Of a stretch of 30,354 nucleotides of DNA, positions 13,774 through 20,609 are shown one piece after another (the first letter of the stretch is position 1; each line of letters begins with the position of its first letter). The DNA lies in NCBI RefSeq assembly GCF_902488755.1, contig NZ_CABTXF010000012.1, forward strand, positions 1-30,354, in the 5' to 3' direction. The notes below the pieces were generated by a model. That model had not been told where the DNA came from. It made no database searches and saw only the letters and a list, made by a program, of their open reading frames with translations. Origin of the DNA: an uncultured Murdochiella sp. (lineage in GTDB: Bacteria; Bacillota; Clostridia; Tissierellales; Peptoniphilaceae). The position numbers and the translations under genes were made by a program.

Positions 13774-14619
13774 TTGAAGGTTACCTTAGAAACGCTGCTA
13801 AAAAAAGCAGAGAAAGAAAATTCCGCCGTCGGCTGTTTTACCGTGCCGAATATGGAGATTTTGATGGCCGCTGTTGCAGCAGCGGAAGAAAAGCAATGCC
13901 CGATTGTGATCCAGATTGCGGAAGGAAGGCTGGCACATTCGCCTCTGCATTATCTTGGTCCGATGATGGTGCGAGCAGCAGAGGAAGCAAAGGTGCCGAT
14001 CTGCGTTCACTTAGATCATGGCTTGACCGAGAATACTATTCAGCAAGCACTTGATCTGGGATTCAGTTCGGTCATGTATGACGGTTCACGAAACGATATT
14101 GCTGAAAATATTGCAAGGACACAGCACGTTATAGAAATAGCCAAGCGATATGGAGCTACGGTAGAGGCGGAAATTGGCGCTATTGGCGGAAAAGAGGCGA
14201 CAGATAACGTCGAAACGGTGAAGTATTCCTCGATAGCTGACGTGAAAAGGTTTTCGAATGAATGCGATATTGATGCTTTGGCGGTCGCTATCGGCAACGC
14301 ACATGGTCATTACAAAGGAGTGCCAAAACTGAACATGGAATTGCTTGAACAATTGGCAGAAGCTTCCACGTTTCCGTTGGTTTTACACGGCGGAAGTGGA
14401 ATCACTGCCGAGCAGTTTCGAGCATGTATTGGCCACGGTATTCGTAAGATCAACATTGCCACCAGTGTATTGGATGCCTATGTTGAAGGTCTACGCGAAG
14501 CCATAAAGGAAAATCCTTCGTGTACGTTCTACCAAGTCAATGAATACGGACGAAAGTATGCACAGGAAGAAGTAAAACGGCATATTACCGTTTTCAATAA
14601 TAAGGAGGTGTTAGCGTGA
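13774..14619 (+). CDS. iolJ: Class II ketose-bisphosphate aldolase, IolJ-like (5-dehydro-2-deoxyphosphogluconate aldolase by context)
   Basis: A 281-residue zinc aldolase of the FbaA/GatY/IolJ family. The metal and catalytic residues are present: Asp81-His82 in CVHLDHGLTENT, Glu133 in VEAEIGAIGGKE, His177 in NAHGHYKG and His205 in LHGGSGI. Family members cleave ketose phosphates to DHAP plus an aldehyde. The IolC-like kinase that overlaps it points to 5-dehydro-2-deoxygluconate 6-phosphate as substrate, giving DHAP and malonate semialdehyde, but fructose- or tagatose-bisphosphate activity cannot be excluded. The start is a TTG at 13774, five bases after AAAGGAGG; an ATG at 13770 is out of frame. 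Its TGA overlaps the kinase GTG start. Confidence 0.8.
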   Translation: MKVTLETLLKKAEKENSAVGCFTVPNMEILMAAVAAAEEKQCPIVIQIAEGRLAHSPLHYLGPMMVRAAEEAKVPICVHLDHGLTENTIQQALDLGFSSVMYDGSRNDIAENIARTQHVIEIAKRYGATVEAEIGAIGGKEATDNVETVKYSSIADVKRFSNECDIDALAVAIGNAHGHYKGVPKLNMELLEQLAEASTFPLVLHGGSGITAEQFRACIGHGIRKINIATSVLDAYVEGLREAIKENPSCTFYQVNEYGRKYAQEEVKRHITVFNNKEVLA

Positions 14620-15632
14620 AGTATATCGAGTTTCCCCAAGATCGTCCCATTGATTTGATTGCGCTGGGACGCATTGCTGTCGATTTTAACCCCATCGATT
14701 ACAATCGTCCGCTGGAAGATAGCGTAGAGTTTCGGAAATATGTCGGCGGTTCTCCTTCCAATATTGCCATCGGGTTAGCCAGATTGGGCAAAAAAGTGGG
14801 ATTTATCGGCAAAATTTCCGATGATCAGATGGGAACTTTTGTTGAGAATACATTTAAAGCGGAAGGCATTGATACCTCACAAGTCGTTCGTGCGACCGGA
14901 GGGGAGAAGATTGGGCTCACCTTTACAGAGATTTTGAGCGAGACCGAGAGCAGCATCCTCATGTACCGCAAAGAAGTAGCAGATTTGAAACTCGACGTGG
15001 ATGAGGTGGATGAGGAGTACATCAAAAAGGCGAAGGCTATTGAAATTTCTGGCACAGCGCTTTCTGAATCGCCCTCGCGTGAAGCGGCACTGAAAGCCAT
15101 GTTTCTTGCTCTGAAGCACGGTACAAAAATCGTTTTTGACATTGATTATCGCGCGTATTCCTGGAAAAACGATGATGAAATTGCAATTTACTATTCCATG
15201 GTAGCGTCACATGCCGATGTCATTTTAGGCTCAAGAGAAGAGTTTAATAAAGCGGAAAGAATAATCGCACAGGGGATGAACGATCGTCAGAGCGCTGATT
15301 ACTGGTTGGACTGTGGTGCTTCCATAGTGGTGATCAAACATGGCAAAGAAGGATCAACAGCGTATACAAAAGACGGCGAAAGCTACTCCATTAAACCGTT
15401 CCCGGTTAAGGCGTTGAAGGGTTTTGGCGGCGGAGACGGTTATGCTGCAGCTTTTCTGTATGGACTGTTTGAAGGAATGGATATGATCGACTGTCTGGAA
15501 ATGGGTAGCGCAGAAGCCGCTATGTTGGTGGCGAGTCACGCATGCAGTGCAGACATGCCGACACTGGATGAATTGCGCGAATTCATTGCTCATGCAAAAG
15601 CAGAGTATGGAGAAATGGTGGCACGCGTATAA
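14616..15632 (+). CDS. iolC: 5-dehydro-2-deoxygluconokinase-like PfkB sugar kinase
   Basis: A 338-residue ribokinase-family kinase, starting at GTG 14616 (overlap GTGA with the aldolase; TAAGGAGGTG upstream). It shows DLIALGRIAVDFNP, YVGGSPSNIAIGLARLG, GTKIVFDIDYRAYSW and FGGGDGYAAAFLYGL, in which Asp274 is the expected catalytic base. The FDIDYR-(A/P)-YSW stretch and the full length match IolC, which phosphorylates 5-dehydro-2-deoxy-D-gluconate in inositol breakdown; 2-dehydro-3-deoxygluconate kinases lack this pattern. It would supply both the aldolase substrate and the likely inducer of the DeoR repressor. No iolG, iolE, iolD or iolB is nearby. Confidence 0.85.
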   Translation: MKYIEFPQDRPIDLIALGRIAVDFNPIDYNRPLEDSVEFRKYVGGSPSNIAIGLARLGKKVGFIGKISDDQMGTFVENTFKAEGIDTSQVVRATGGEKIGLTFTEILSETESSILMYRKEVADLKLDVDEVDEEYIKKAKAIEISGTALSESPSREAALKAMFLALKHGTKIVFDIDYRAYSWKNDDEIAIYYSMVASHADVILGSREEFNKAERIIAQGMNDRQSADYWLDCGASIVVIKHGKEGSTAYTKDGESYSIKPFPVKALKGFGGGDGYAAAFLYGLFEGMDMIDCLEMGSAEAAMLVASHACSADMPTLDELREFIAHAKAEYGEMVARV

Positions 15633-15694
15633 CCGACTTGAGCGGTAGCGCAAAAGCAGGAATGATTGTGAACAAAGATGGAAAGGGAAAAAGA

Positions 15695-16813
15695 ATGAAA
15701 GGGAAAAAATTATGGACACTCCTCATGGTTGCAGCTTTAGCAATCGGCTTAACCGCTTGTGGAGGAAAAAAACCGGCAGAGGAAAAGCAGGCGGACACAC
15801 CGTCTGACACCAAAACAGATGCAAAGGCTGAGTGGGATGCCAAAACGGAGATTGAGCATGCCTTATCAACGTTAGAAACTGGGGATCCGGTACCGAATGT
15901 AGAAGAAAAGACATTAACGCTTTCCACGCATTGCACCGAGTTGGACTCCAACTATGTGTATGCCACGGCCTTCAAGAATGCGGTCGAAAAGCTTTCTGAC
16001 GGTAAAATGAAGATTACGGTGTATGGAAATGGACAACTTTTCGGACAGGCGGATGCGTTGCAAGCCACACAGCAAGGTACGCTGGACATTGCTAACTCCG
16101 ACACGGCTCTTTTGGCCAATTACAACCCCAAGGCCAGTATGCTGGATTTGCCGTATCTGATTAAAAATCGTGATCAGGCGACGAAGCTGGTGAAGGATGA
16201 AGAAATTAACAAAGAAATTTCGGCTTGGATTGAGGATTCCGGTATGCATTTATTATCCTTTATGCCGCTTAATTTCCGCAATGCTTTGATGAAAGATATG
16301 AACATCAATTCGTTTGAAGGCTTCAAAGGCATCACCATGCGTACACCGGAAGCACCGCACACGATTGCTGCTTTTCGTGCGTTTGAAGCAAACCCGACAG
16401 TTATTCCTTCCGGAGAAGCGTACACCGCCGTTCAGACCGGTGTTGCCGACGGTCTGGAAGGGCATGCCGAGTACATGGTCCTGCAGAAATTCTACGAAGT
16501 AGCTACGAACTATGTCCAGACGAAACACGTCTTTACTTTTACGGACTATGTCATGAGCAAGAAAACTTATGACAGCTTATCGGATGCACAGAAACAGGTT
16601 ATTGATCGCGCAGCATCAGCGGCGTTGGATGTTTTTCTTAATTACACGGACAAACTCTTCCCTGCCATGGAAGATAAGCTGAAAACTCTCGGTGTCACGT
16701 TTACCGAAGTTGATCTGAAACCCTTTATTGAATCGGTACAGAGCTACAACAATGACTATATTCAAAAGAATGATCTGAAAGGAATTTATGAGAAAGTGAA
16801 TTCCTACGAATAA
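15695..16813 (+). CDS. dctP: TRAP transporter solute-binding lipoprotein (DctP family)
   Basis: A 372-residue extracytoplasmic binding protein. The N-terminus KGKKLWTLLMVAALAIGLTAC is a lipoprotein signal with lipobox LTAC (Cys22), followed by an acidic/Lys-rich linker (~25-60). The DctP domain contains YGNGQLFGQADALQATQQG, FKGITMRTPEAP and AYTAVQTGVADGLEGH. Arg216 in MRTPEAP is the family's carboxylate-binding arginine, so the ligand should be an organic or sugar acid rather than a neutral polyol. The ATG at 15695 is chosen because it follows GGAAAGGG and starts the signal peptide; the frame is open further up to 15638. Confidence 0.88.
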   Translation: MKGKKLWTLLMVAALAIGLTACGGKKPAEEKQADTPSDTKTDAKAEWDAKTEIEHALSTLETGDPVPNVEEKTLTLSTHCTELDSNYVYATAFKNAVEKLSDGKMKITVYGNGQLFGQADALQATQQGTLDIANSDTALLANYNPKASMLDLPYLIKNRDQATKLVKDEEINKEISAWIEDSGMHLLSFMPLNFRNALMKDMNINSFEGFKGITMRTPEAPHTIAAFRAFEANPTVIPSGEAYTAVQTGVADGLEGHAEYMVLQKFYEVATNYVQTKHVFTFTDYVMSKKTYDSLSDAQKQVIDRAASAALDVFLNYTDKLFPAMEDKLKTLGVTFTEVDLKPFIESVQSYNNDYIQKNDLKGIYEKVNSYE

Positions 16814-16825
16814 GCAAGGTGTAAA

Positions 16826-16855
16826 AGTGGGCTCTGCTTCATCGCAGAGCCCGCT
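16826..16855 (+). repeat. Intercistronic stem-loop between dctP and dctQ
   Basis: AGTGGGCTCTGC and GCAGAGCCCGCT form a 12-base stem (one wobble) with a TTCATC loop and no T run. Such stems after binding-protein genes are known to protect the upstream mRNA and so raise the amount of binding protein relative to the membrane subunits. Confidence 0.6.
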
Positions 16856-16875
16856 GTATCCCGGAAAGGTTCATT

Positions 16876-17364
16876 ATGACGAAACTTCTCGATAAAGTAC
16901 GAAAACTTACAAATGGAATTGTTATTTTCTTTTTCGCCCTTGTCGTCATTGTCGTATCCGCACAAGTATTTTCGCGCTTTGTTCTCAGAACATCCATTCG
17001 CTGGGCGGATGAGTTTTCGCGTTTTGCGTTTGTGTGGGTGATCTATTTAGGTGGAGCAATTACGATTCGCGACGGACGAAATGTCTGCTTCGATCTTTTT
17101 CTGGAAGCCCAGCAGGGAAAGCAATGGAAAATAATGTATACCGCGGTTTTCTTGGCATCTACGCTCTTTCTGGTGCTGGTGACCTATTTCGGTGTTTTGG
17201 TTTGTCAATCTCTTGCAGCAGAAACTTCACCCATTATGCAGTTGCCGATGTCACTGGTCAGCCTTTGTATTCCCATCGGCGGCGTACTCATGATTTTTGA
17301 GGAGATTGCCTCCTATCTGCGGCATAAAGATGATCGCACCGCACCCGGTCAGGAGGTACAATAA
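16876..17364 (+). CDS. dctQ: TRAP transporter small membrane subunit (DctQ family)
   Basis: A 162-residue protein with four hydrophobic segments (about residues 14-34, 48-66, 87-110 and 126-148). The conserved DctQ motif SIRWADEFSRFAFVWVIYLGG (from residue ~39) is followed by GAITIRDGRN. It pairs with DctM to form the cytoplasmic-membrane part of a sodium-driven TRAP importer. Its TAA overlaps the DctM ATG by one base, so the two are translationally coupled. GGAAAGG precedes the ATG. Confidence 0.88.
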   Translation: MTKLLDKVRKLTNGIVIFFFALVVIVVSAQVFSRFVLRTSIRWADEFSRFAFVWVIYLGGAITIRDGRNVCFDLFLEAQQGKQWKIMYTAVFLASTLFLVLVTYFGVLVCQSLAAETSPIMQLPMSLVSLCIPIGGVLMIFEEIASYLRHKDDRTAPGQEVQ

Positions 17365-18638
17365 TGCTGTTAATGGCGTTTATTATCTTTTTAGTTTGTC
17401 TATTTATTGGTGTGCCGATTGCCTTTTCTCTTGGTGTTGGCTCCATGTTAGCGATACTCATCGATGGTAGCGTTTCGCCTATGTTGGTGGCACAAAAACT
17501 CTTTACCGGAGTAAACTCGTTTTCTCTTATGGCGATTCCGTTTTTCATGCTTGCCGGCGAATTGATGGAAGCGGGCGGAATTTCGGAGAAACTTGTGAAT
17601 ATTGCGAAGGCCTTTGTAGGACACCTGACGGGCGGTATTGGCATGGTGGATATCGGTACCAGCACCTTATTTGCCGGCGTCTCCGGATCTGCAGCGGCGG
17701 ATACCGCAGCGGTCGGATCGATGCTGATTCCTTCAATGCTGAAAGATGGTTATCCGCGCGGCTTGGCAGCAGTAATTCAAGCCACAGCAGGGTCTCTCGG
17801 CCCGATCATTCCGCCCAGTCTGACGATGATCATCTATTGTTCACTAACCAACCTCTCCATTGGAGAAGCCTTTATGGCCGGTGTTATTCCCGGTCTTATT
17901 ATCGCTTTTGGAACAGGTTTTGTTACTTGGCACTATGCAAAAAAGTTGAATATCAAAGGCGGAAAAAAGTATACGTGGGCGGAACGAGGACAAGCGCTTA
18001 AAGATGGCTTTTTTGCGATAATCATGCCCATCATTATCATCGGTGGAATTGTTGGTGGTTTATTCACGCCGACGGAATCCGGTGCAATTGCATGTATCTA
18101 CGCGCTCATCATCTCCATGTTTGTGTATAAGAAATTGAAGCTAAGCATGCTGCCGGGCGTCTTGCTCAAATCGGCTTCCATGACAGGAATGTGTCTCTTA
18201 ATTGTTGCCGGTGCTTCGATTTTTAGCTGGTTGGTGGCTTACGAGCAATTCCCATCCATTATAATTAAATTTTTTACAAGTTTGACAGACAGCAAATACG
18301 TCATCATGATCCTTTTGGTGCTGTTCCTGCTCTTTGTCGGTATGTTCATTGAAACTCTGTCTGCAACGATCATTTGTGCACCGATTATGATGCCAGTTGC
18401 CTTGCAGTACGGTATTGAGCCCATTCAGTTCGCACTGATTATGGTTATCACACTGGTCTATGCCGGCGTGACGCCTCCAGTAGGCGGCGTGCTCTTTATT
18501 ACTATGGGCATTGCCAAAGCGAAGATGAAAGATGTCTTGCCATACTTGCCGGCGTATTTGATTGCCGTGGTCGTGTCTATTCTTCTGTTTATCTTTGTAC
18601 CGCAAATTGCTTTGTTCCTGCCGCATTTGCTTTTCTGA
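17364..18638 (+). CDS. dctM: TRAP transporter large membrane subunit (DctM family)
   Basis: A 424-residue, very hydrophobic protein with about 12 membrane segments, the normal length for a free-standing DctM. Family motifs include IPFFMLAGELMEAGGIS, FAGVSGSAAADTAAVGSMLIP, GSLGPIIPPSLTMIIY, TPTESGAIACIYAL and PIQFALIMVITLVYAGVTPP. It forms the transport channel with DctQ and takes cargo from DctP. It follows AGGAGG inside the dctQ 3' end. Two sugar oxidoreductase genes come next, implying that the cargo is their substrate. Confidence 0.92.
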   Translation: MLLMAFIIFLVCLFIGVPIAFSLGVGSMLAILIDGSVSPMLVAQKLFTGVNSFSLMAIPFFMLAGELMEAGGISEKLVNIAKAFVGHLTGGIGMVDIGTSTLFAGVSGSAAADTAAVGSMLIPSMLKDGYPRGLAAVIQATAGSLGPIIPPSLTMIIYCSLTNLSIGEAFMAGVIPGLIIAFGTGFVTWHYAKKLNIKGGKKYTWAERGQALKDGFFAIIMPIIIIGGIVGGLFTPTESGAIACIYALIISMFVYKKLKLSMLPGVLLKSASMTGMCLLIVAGASIFSWLVAYEQFPSIIIKFFTSLTDSKYVIMILLVLFLLFVGMFIETLSATIICAPIMMPVALQYGIEPIQFALIMVITLVYAGVTPPVGGVLFITMGIAKAKMKDVLPYLPAYLIAVVVSILLFIFVPQIALFLPHLLF

Positions 18639-18649
18639 TTGGAGAGAAT

Positions 18650-19486
18650 ATGAAATTTGATTTTCAACAAAAAGCTGTTGCGATTACCGGCGCCGGAGGC
18701 ATTCTGTGCAGTGAGATGGCTATGTTTTTAGCGAAACAGAATGCGCGTGTATGCCTTCTGGACATTGATGTTCAGGCCGTAACCGATTTGCAGGAAAAGA
18801 TTCGGAAAGCGGGAGGCGAAGCATTAGCCATAGCATGTGATGTGTTGGACGAAGAGGCGATTCGAAAAGCACATGAAACCATATTAAATACGTATGGGCC
18901 GGTGAACTTTTTAATTAACGGTGCCGGAGGAAATCATCCGAAGGCGACAACAACAAGCCCGGTGTTTTCAAAAGAACAACTTGGTCAAGAGAAGACCTTC
19001 TTTGATTTGAGCAAATCGGATTTTACGTTTGTTTTTGACATCAATTTCATGGGTGCATTTCTTGTCATCAAGGAATTTGCCAAGGATATGTTGGAAAGCG
19101 ATGATGCGGCCATCATCAATATCGCTTCGGTAAACAGCTTTTTACCATTGACGAAAATTCCGGCCTATTCTGCAGCAAAAGAAGCCCTGAGCAATTTTAC
19201 AAAGTGGCTGGCTATGTATTTTTCGGCTGTGCCCATTCGGGTGAATGCTATTGCACCGGGCTTTTTGTTAACAAAACAGACGAAGCCGCTCTTCTATAAA
19301 CAAGATGGAAAGACACCGACTAAACGCTTAAGTCAAATTATCGAAGGTACACCAATGAAGCGTCTCGGCGTACCGGAAGAGTTACTCGGAACCATCGGTT
19401 ATCTTTTGGACAAAGATTTGTCCGGTTTTGTGACGGGAGCCATCATTCCGGTGGATGGCGGATATACCGCCTATAGTGGGGTGTGA
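18650..19486 (+). CDS. SDR oxidoreductase, UxuB/YjmF-like (hexonate 5-oxidoreductase type)
   Basis: A 278-residue classical short-chain dehydrogenase. The cofactor loop AITGAGGILCSEMA (residues 11-24) has the GILCS variant rather than TGxxxGIG. INGAGGNHPKATTT (89-102) is a stretch I associate with the SDR-type D-mannonate oxidoreductase of Bacillus (YjmF/UxuB, about the same length). The catalytic set is Ser160, Tyr173 and Lys177 (YSAAK). That family interconverts mannonate and fructuronate, a reaction at C5 of a hexonate. Here it would oxidise or reduce C5 of the imported acid; 2-deoxygluconate 3-dehydrogenase (KduD-like) is an alternative. It starts 11 bases after dctM; the next gene starts 1 base after its stop. 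Confidence 0.75.
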   Translation: MKFDFQQKAVAITGAGGILCSEMAMFLAKQNARVCLLDIDVQAVTDLQEKIRKAGGEALAIACDVLDEEAIRKAHETILNTYGPVNFLINGAGGNHPKATTTSPVFSKEQLGQEKTFFDLSKSDFTFVFDINFMGAFLVIKEFAKDMLESDDAAIINIASVNSFLPLTKIPAYSAAKEALSNFTKWLAMYFSAVPIRVNAIAPGFLLTKQTKPLFYKQDGKTPTKRLSQIIEGTPMKRLGVPEELLGTIGYLLDKDLSGFVTGAIIPVDGGYTAYSGV

Positions 19487-19487
19487 T

Positions 19488-20510
19488 ATGAAAGCAATTC
19501 AAATTTTAGAAAAACAGAATATTCAAGTTGTAGAAGTAGAGGAACCGAAAATTCGCCCGAACTACAGCAAAATCAAAGTGCTGTCGATGGGTGTCTGTGG
19601 GTCGGATGTACATGCCTATGCCGGAAAAAGTCCGAATGTGGAGTATCCTGTGATTATCGGACATGAGATTATCGGCGAAATTATAGAGATTGGTGAAGGG
19701 GAAAATCCGCGAAAACTGCGCATTGGTGATCGTGTGGTTCTCAACCCGTATCTATATTGCGGAACCTGCTACGCCTGTGAACAAGGACAAACCAATGCCT
19801 GCGCAGCGCTCAAATGTCTCGGTGTCCAAACCGACGGTGCGATGTGCGATATATTCGTGCATCCGACGAAACTGATGATTAAGGTGCCGGATACGATTGA
19901 CAACGAATTGGGCGCAGTGATTGAGCCAACGGTGATTGCGCTTCATGCATTGCACCGCATGGAAGCAAAAGTAGGGGAGCATGTGGTGATCATTGGTGCA
20001 GGGTGTATTGGGCTTCTTACCGCCATTGTGGCCAAGGCGAAGGGGCTGAAGGTCATCGTTTCCGATGTGGTCGATGAGCGTTTGGAGGTCGCCACCTCTC
20101 TCGGTGTTGATGGCACAATCAATCCGATGAAAGAAAATGCCGTGGAGAAGCTGTCAGAAATGACTAACGGCAGAATGGCAGAATGCGTTTGCGAGATGTC
20201 TGGGTCTGCCGCGGGTGTGCGCAGTGTTTTGGATTATGCCGCATCGACAGGAAGAATCGCTCTCACTGGGTGGCCGGATCGTGAAGTGAAGCTTCCCACC
20301 GCTGTTATTACACGGAAAGAATTGAAGATTATCGGGTCCCGAACAGGTGTCACCGAAGAATTTGAAGAAGTGGTTTCCATGATTGAAGAAGGAAAAATTG
20401 ACCCGCGCAAGATTATTTCCCGTGTTGTTGATTTTAACGAGTTACCGGAAACTATCGCAGCGCTGGATAAAGACCCCGGTATGGCGATAAAGGTGGTCGC
20501 ACTGTGTTAA
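19488..20510 (+). CDS. Zinc-dependent alcohol dehydrogenase, hexonate/polyol type (LgoD/YjmD-like)
   Basis: A 340-residue medium-chain dehydrogenase. Catalytic zinc ligands are Cys37 and His59-Glu60 in GHEIIGEI. The structural zinc site is Cys91, Cys94, Cys97 and Cys105 (CGTCYACEQGQTNAC). The NAD-binding fold has IIGAGCIGLL. It belongs with sorbitol/L-threonine/hexonate dehydrogenases; the L-galactonate 5-dehydrogenase and B. subtilis YjmD group is the best fit by pattern and by pairing with an UxuB-like SDR. It is expected to oxidise a hexonate, probably at C5. The start at 19488 follows GGGGTG and lies 1 base after the SDR stop; the frame open from 19455 overlaps the SDR and is not used. 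Confidence 0.78.
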   Translation: MKAIQILEKQNIQVVEVEEPKIRPNYSKIKVLSMGVCGSDVHAYAGKSPNVEYPVIIGHEIIGEIIEIGEGENPRKLRIGDRVVLNPYLYCGTCYACEQGQTNACAALKCLGVQTDGAMCDIFVHPTKLMIKVPDTIDNELGAVIEPTVIALHALHRMEAKVGEHVVIIGAGCIGLLTAIVAKAKGLKVIVSDVVDERLEVATSLGVDGTINPMKENAVEKLSEMTNGRMAECVCEMSGSAAGVRSVLDYAASTGRIALTGWPDREVKLPTAVITRKELKIIGSRTGVTEEFEEVVSMIEEGKIDPRKIISRVVDFNELPETIAALDKDPGMAIKVVALC

Positions 20511-20609
20511 GAAAGTCGTCGTTGCGATGGATAGATTTCTTGGTCGGCTATCCCTTTTAGCGAATAGACGGAGAAGAAAAACAAGAATCAAAAGAGGCAA
20601 GGAGAAAAA

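Noticed and set aside
13774..14619. Calling the first operon gene a glycolytic fructose-bisphosphate aldolase
   Set aside because: The fold and zinc residues allow it, but its overlap with an IolC-like kinase and co-operon MmsA favour the 5-dehydro-2-deoxyphosphogluconate role. Not excluded.
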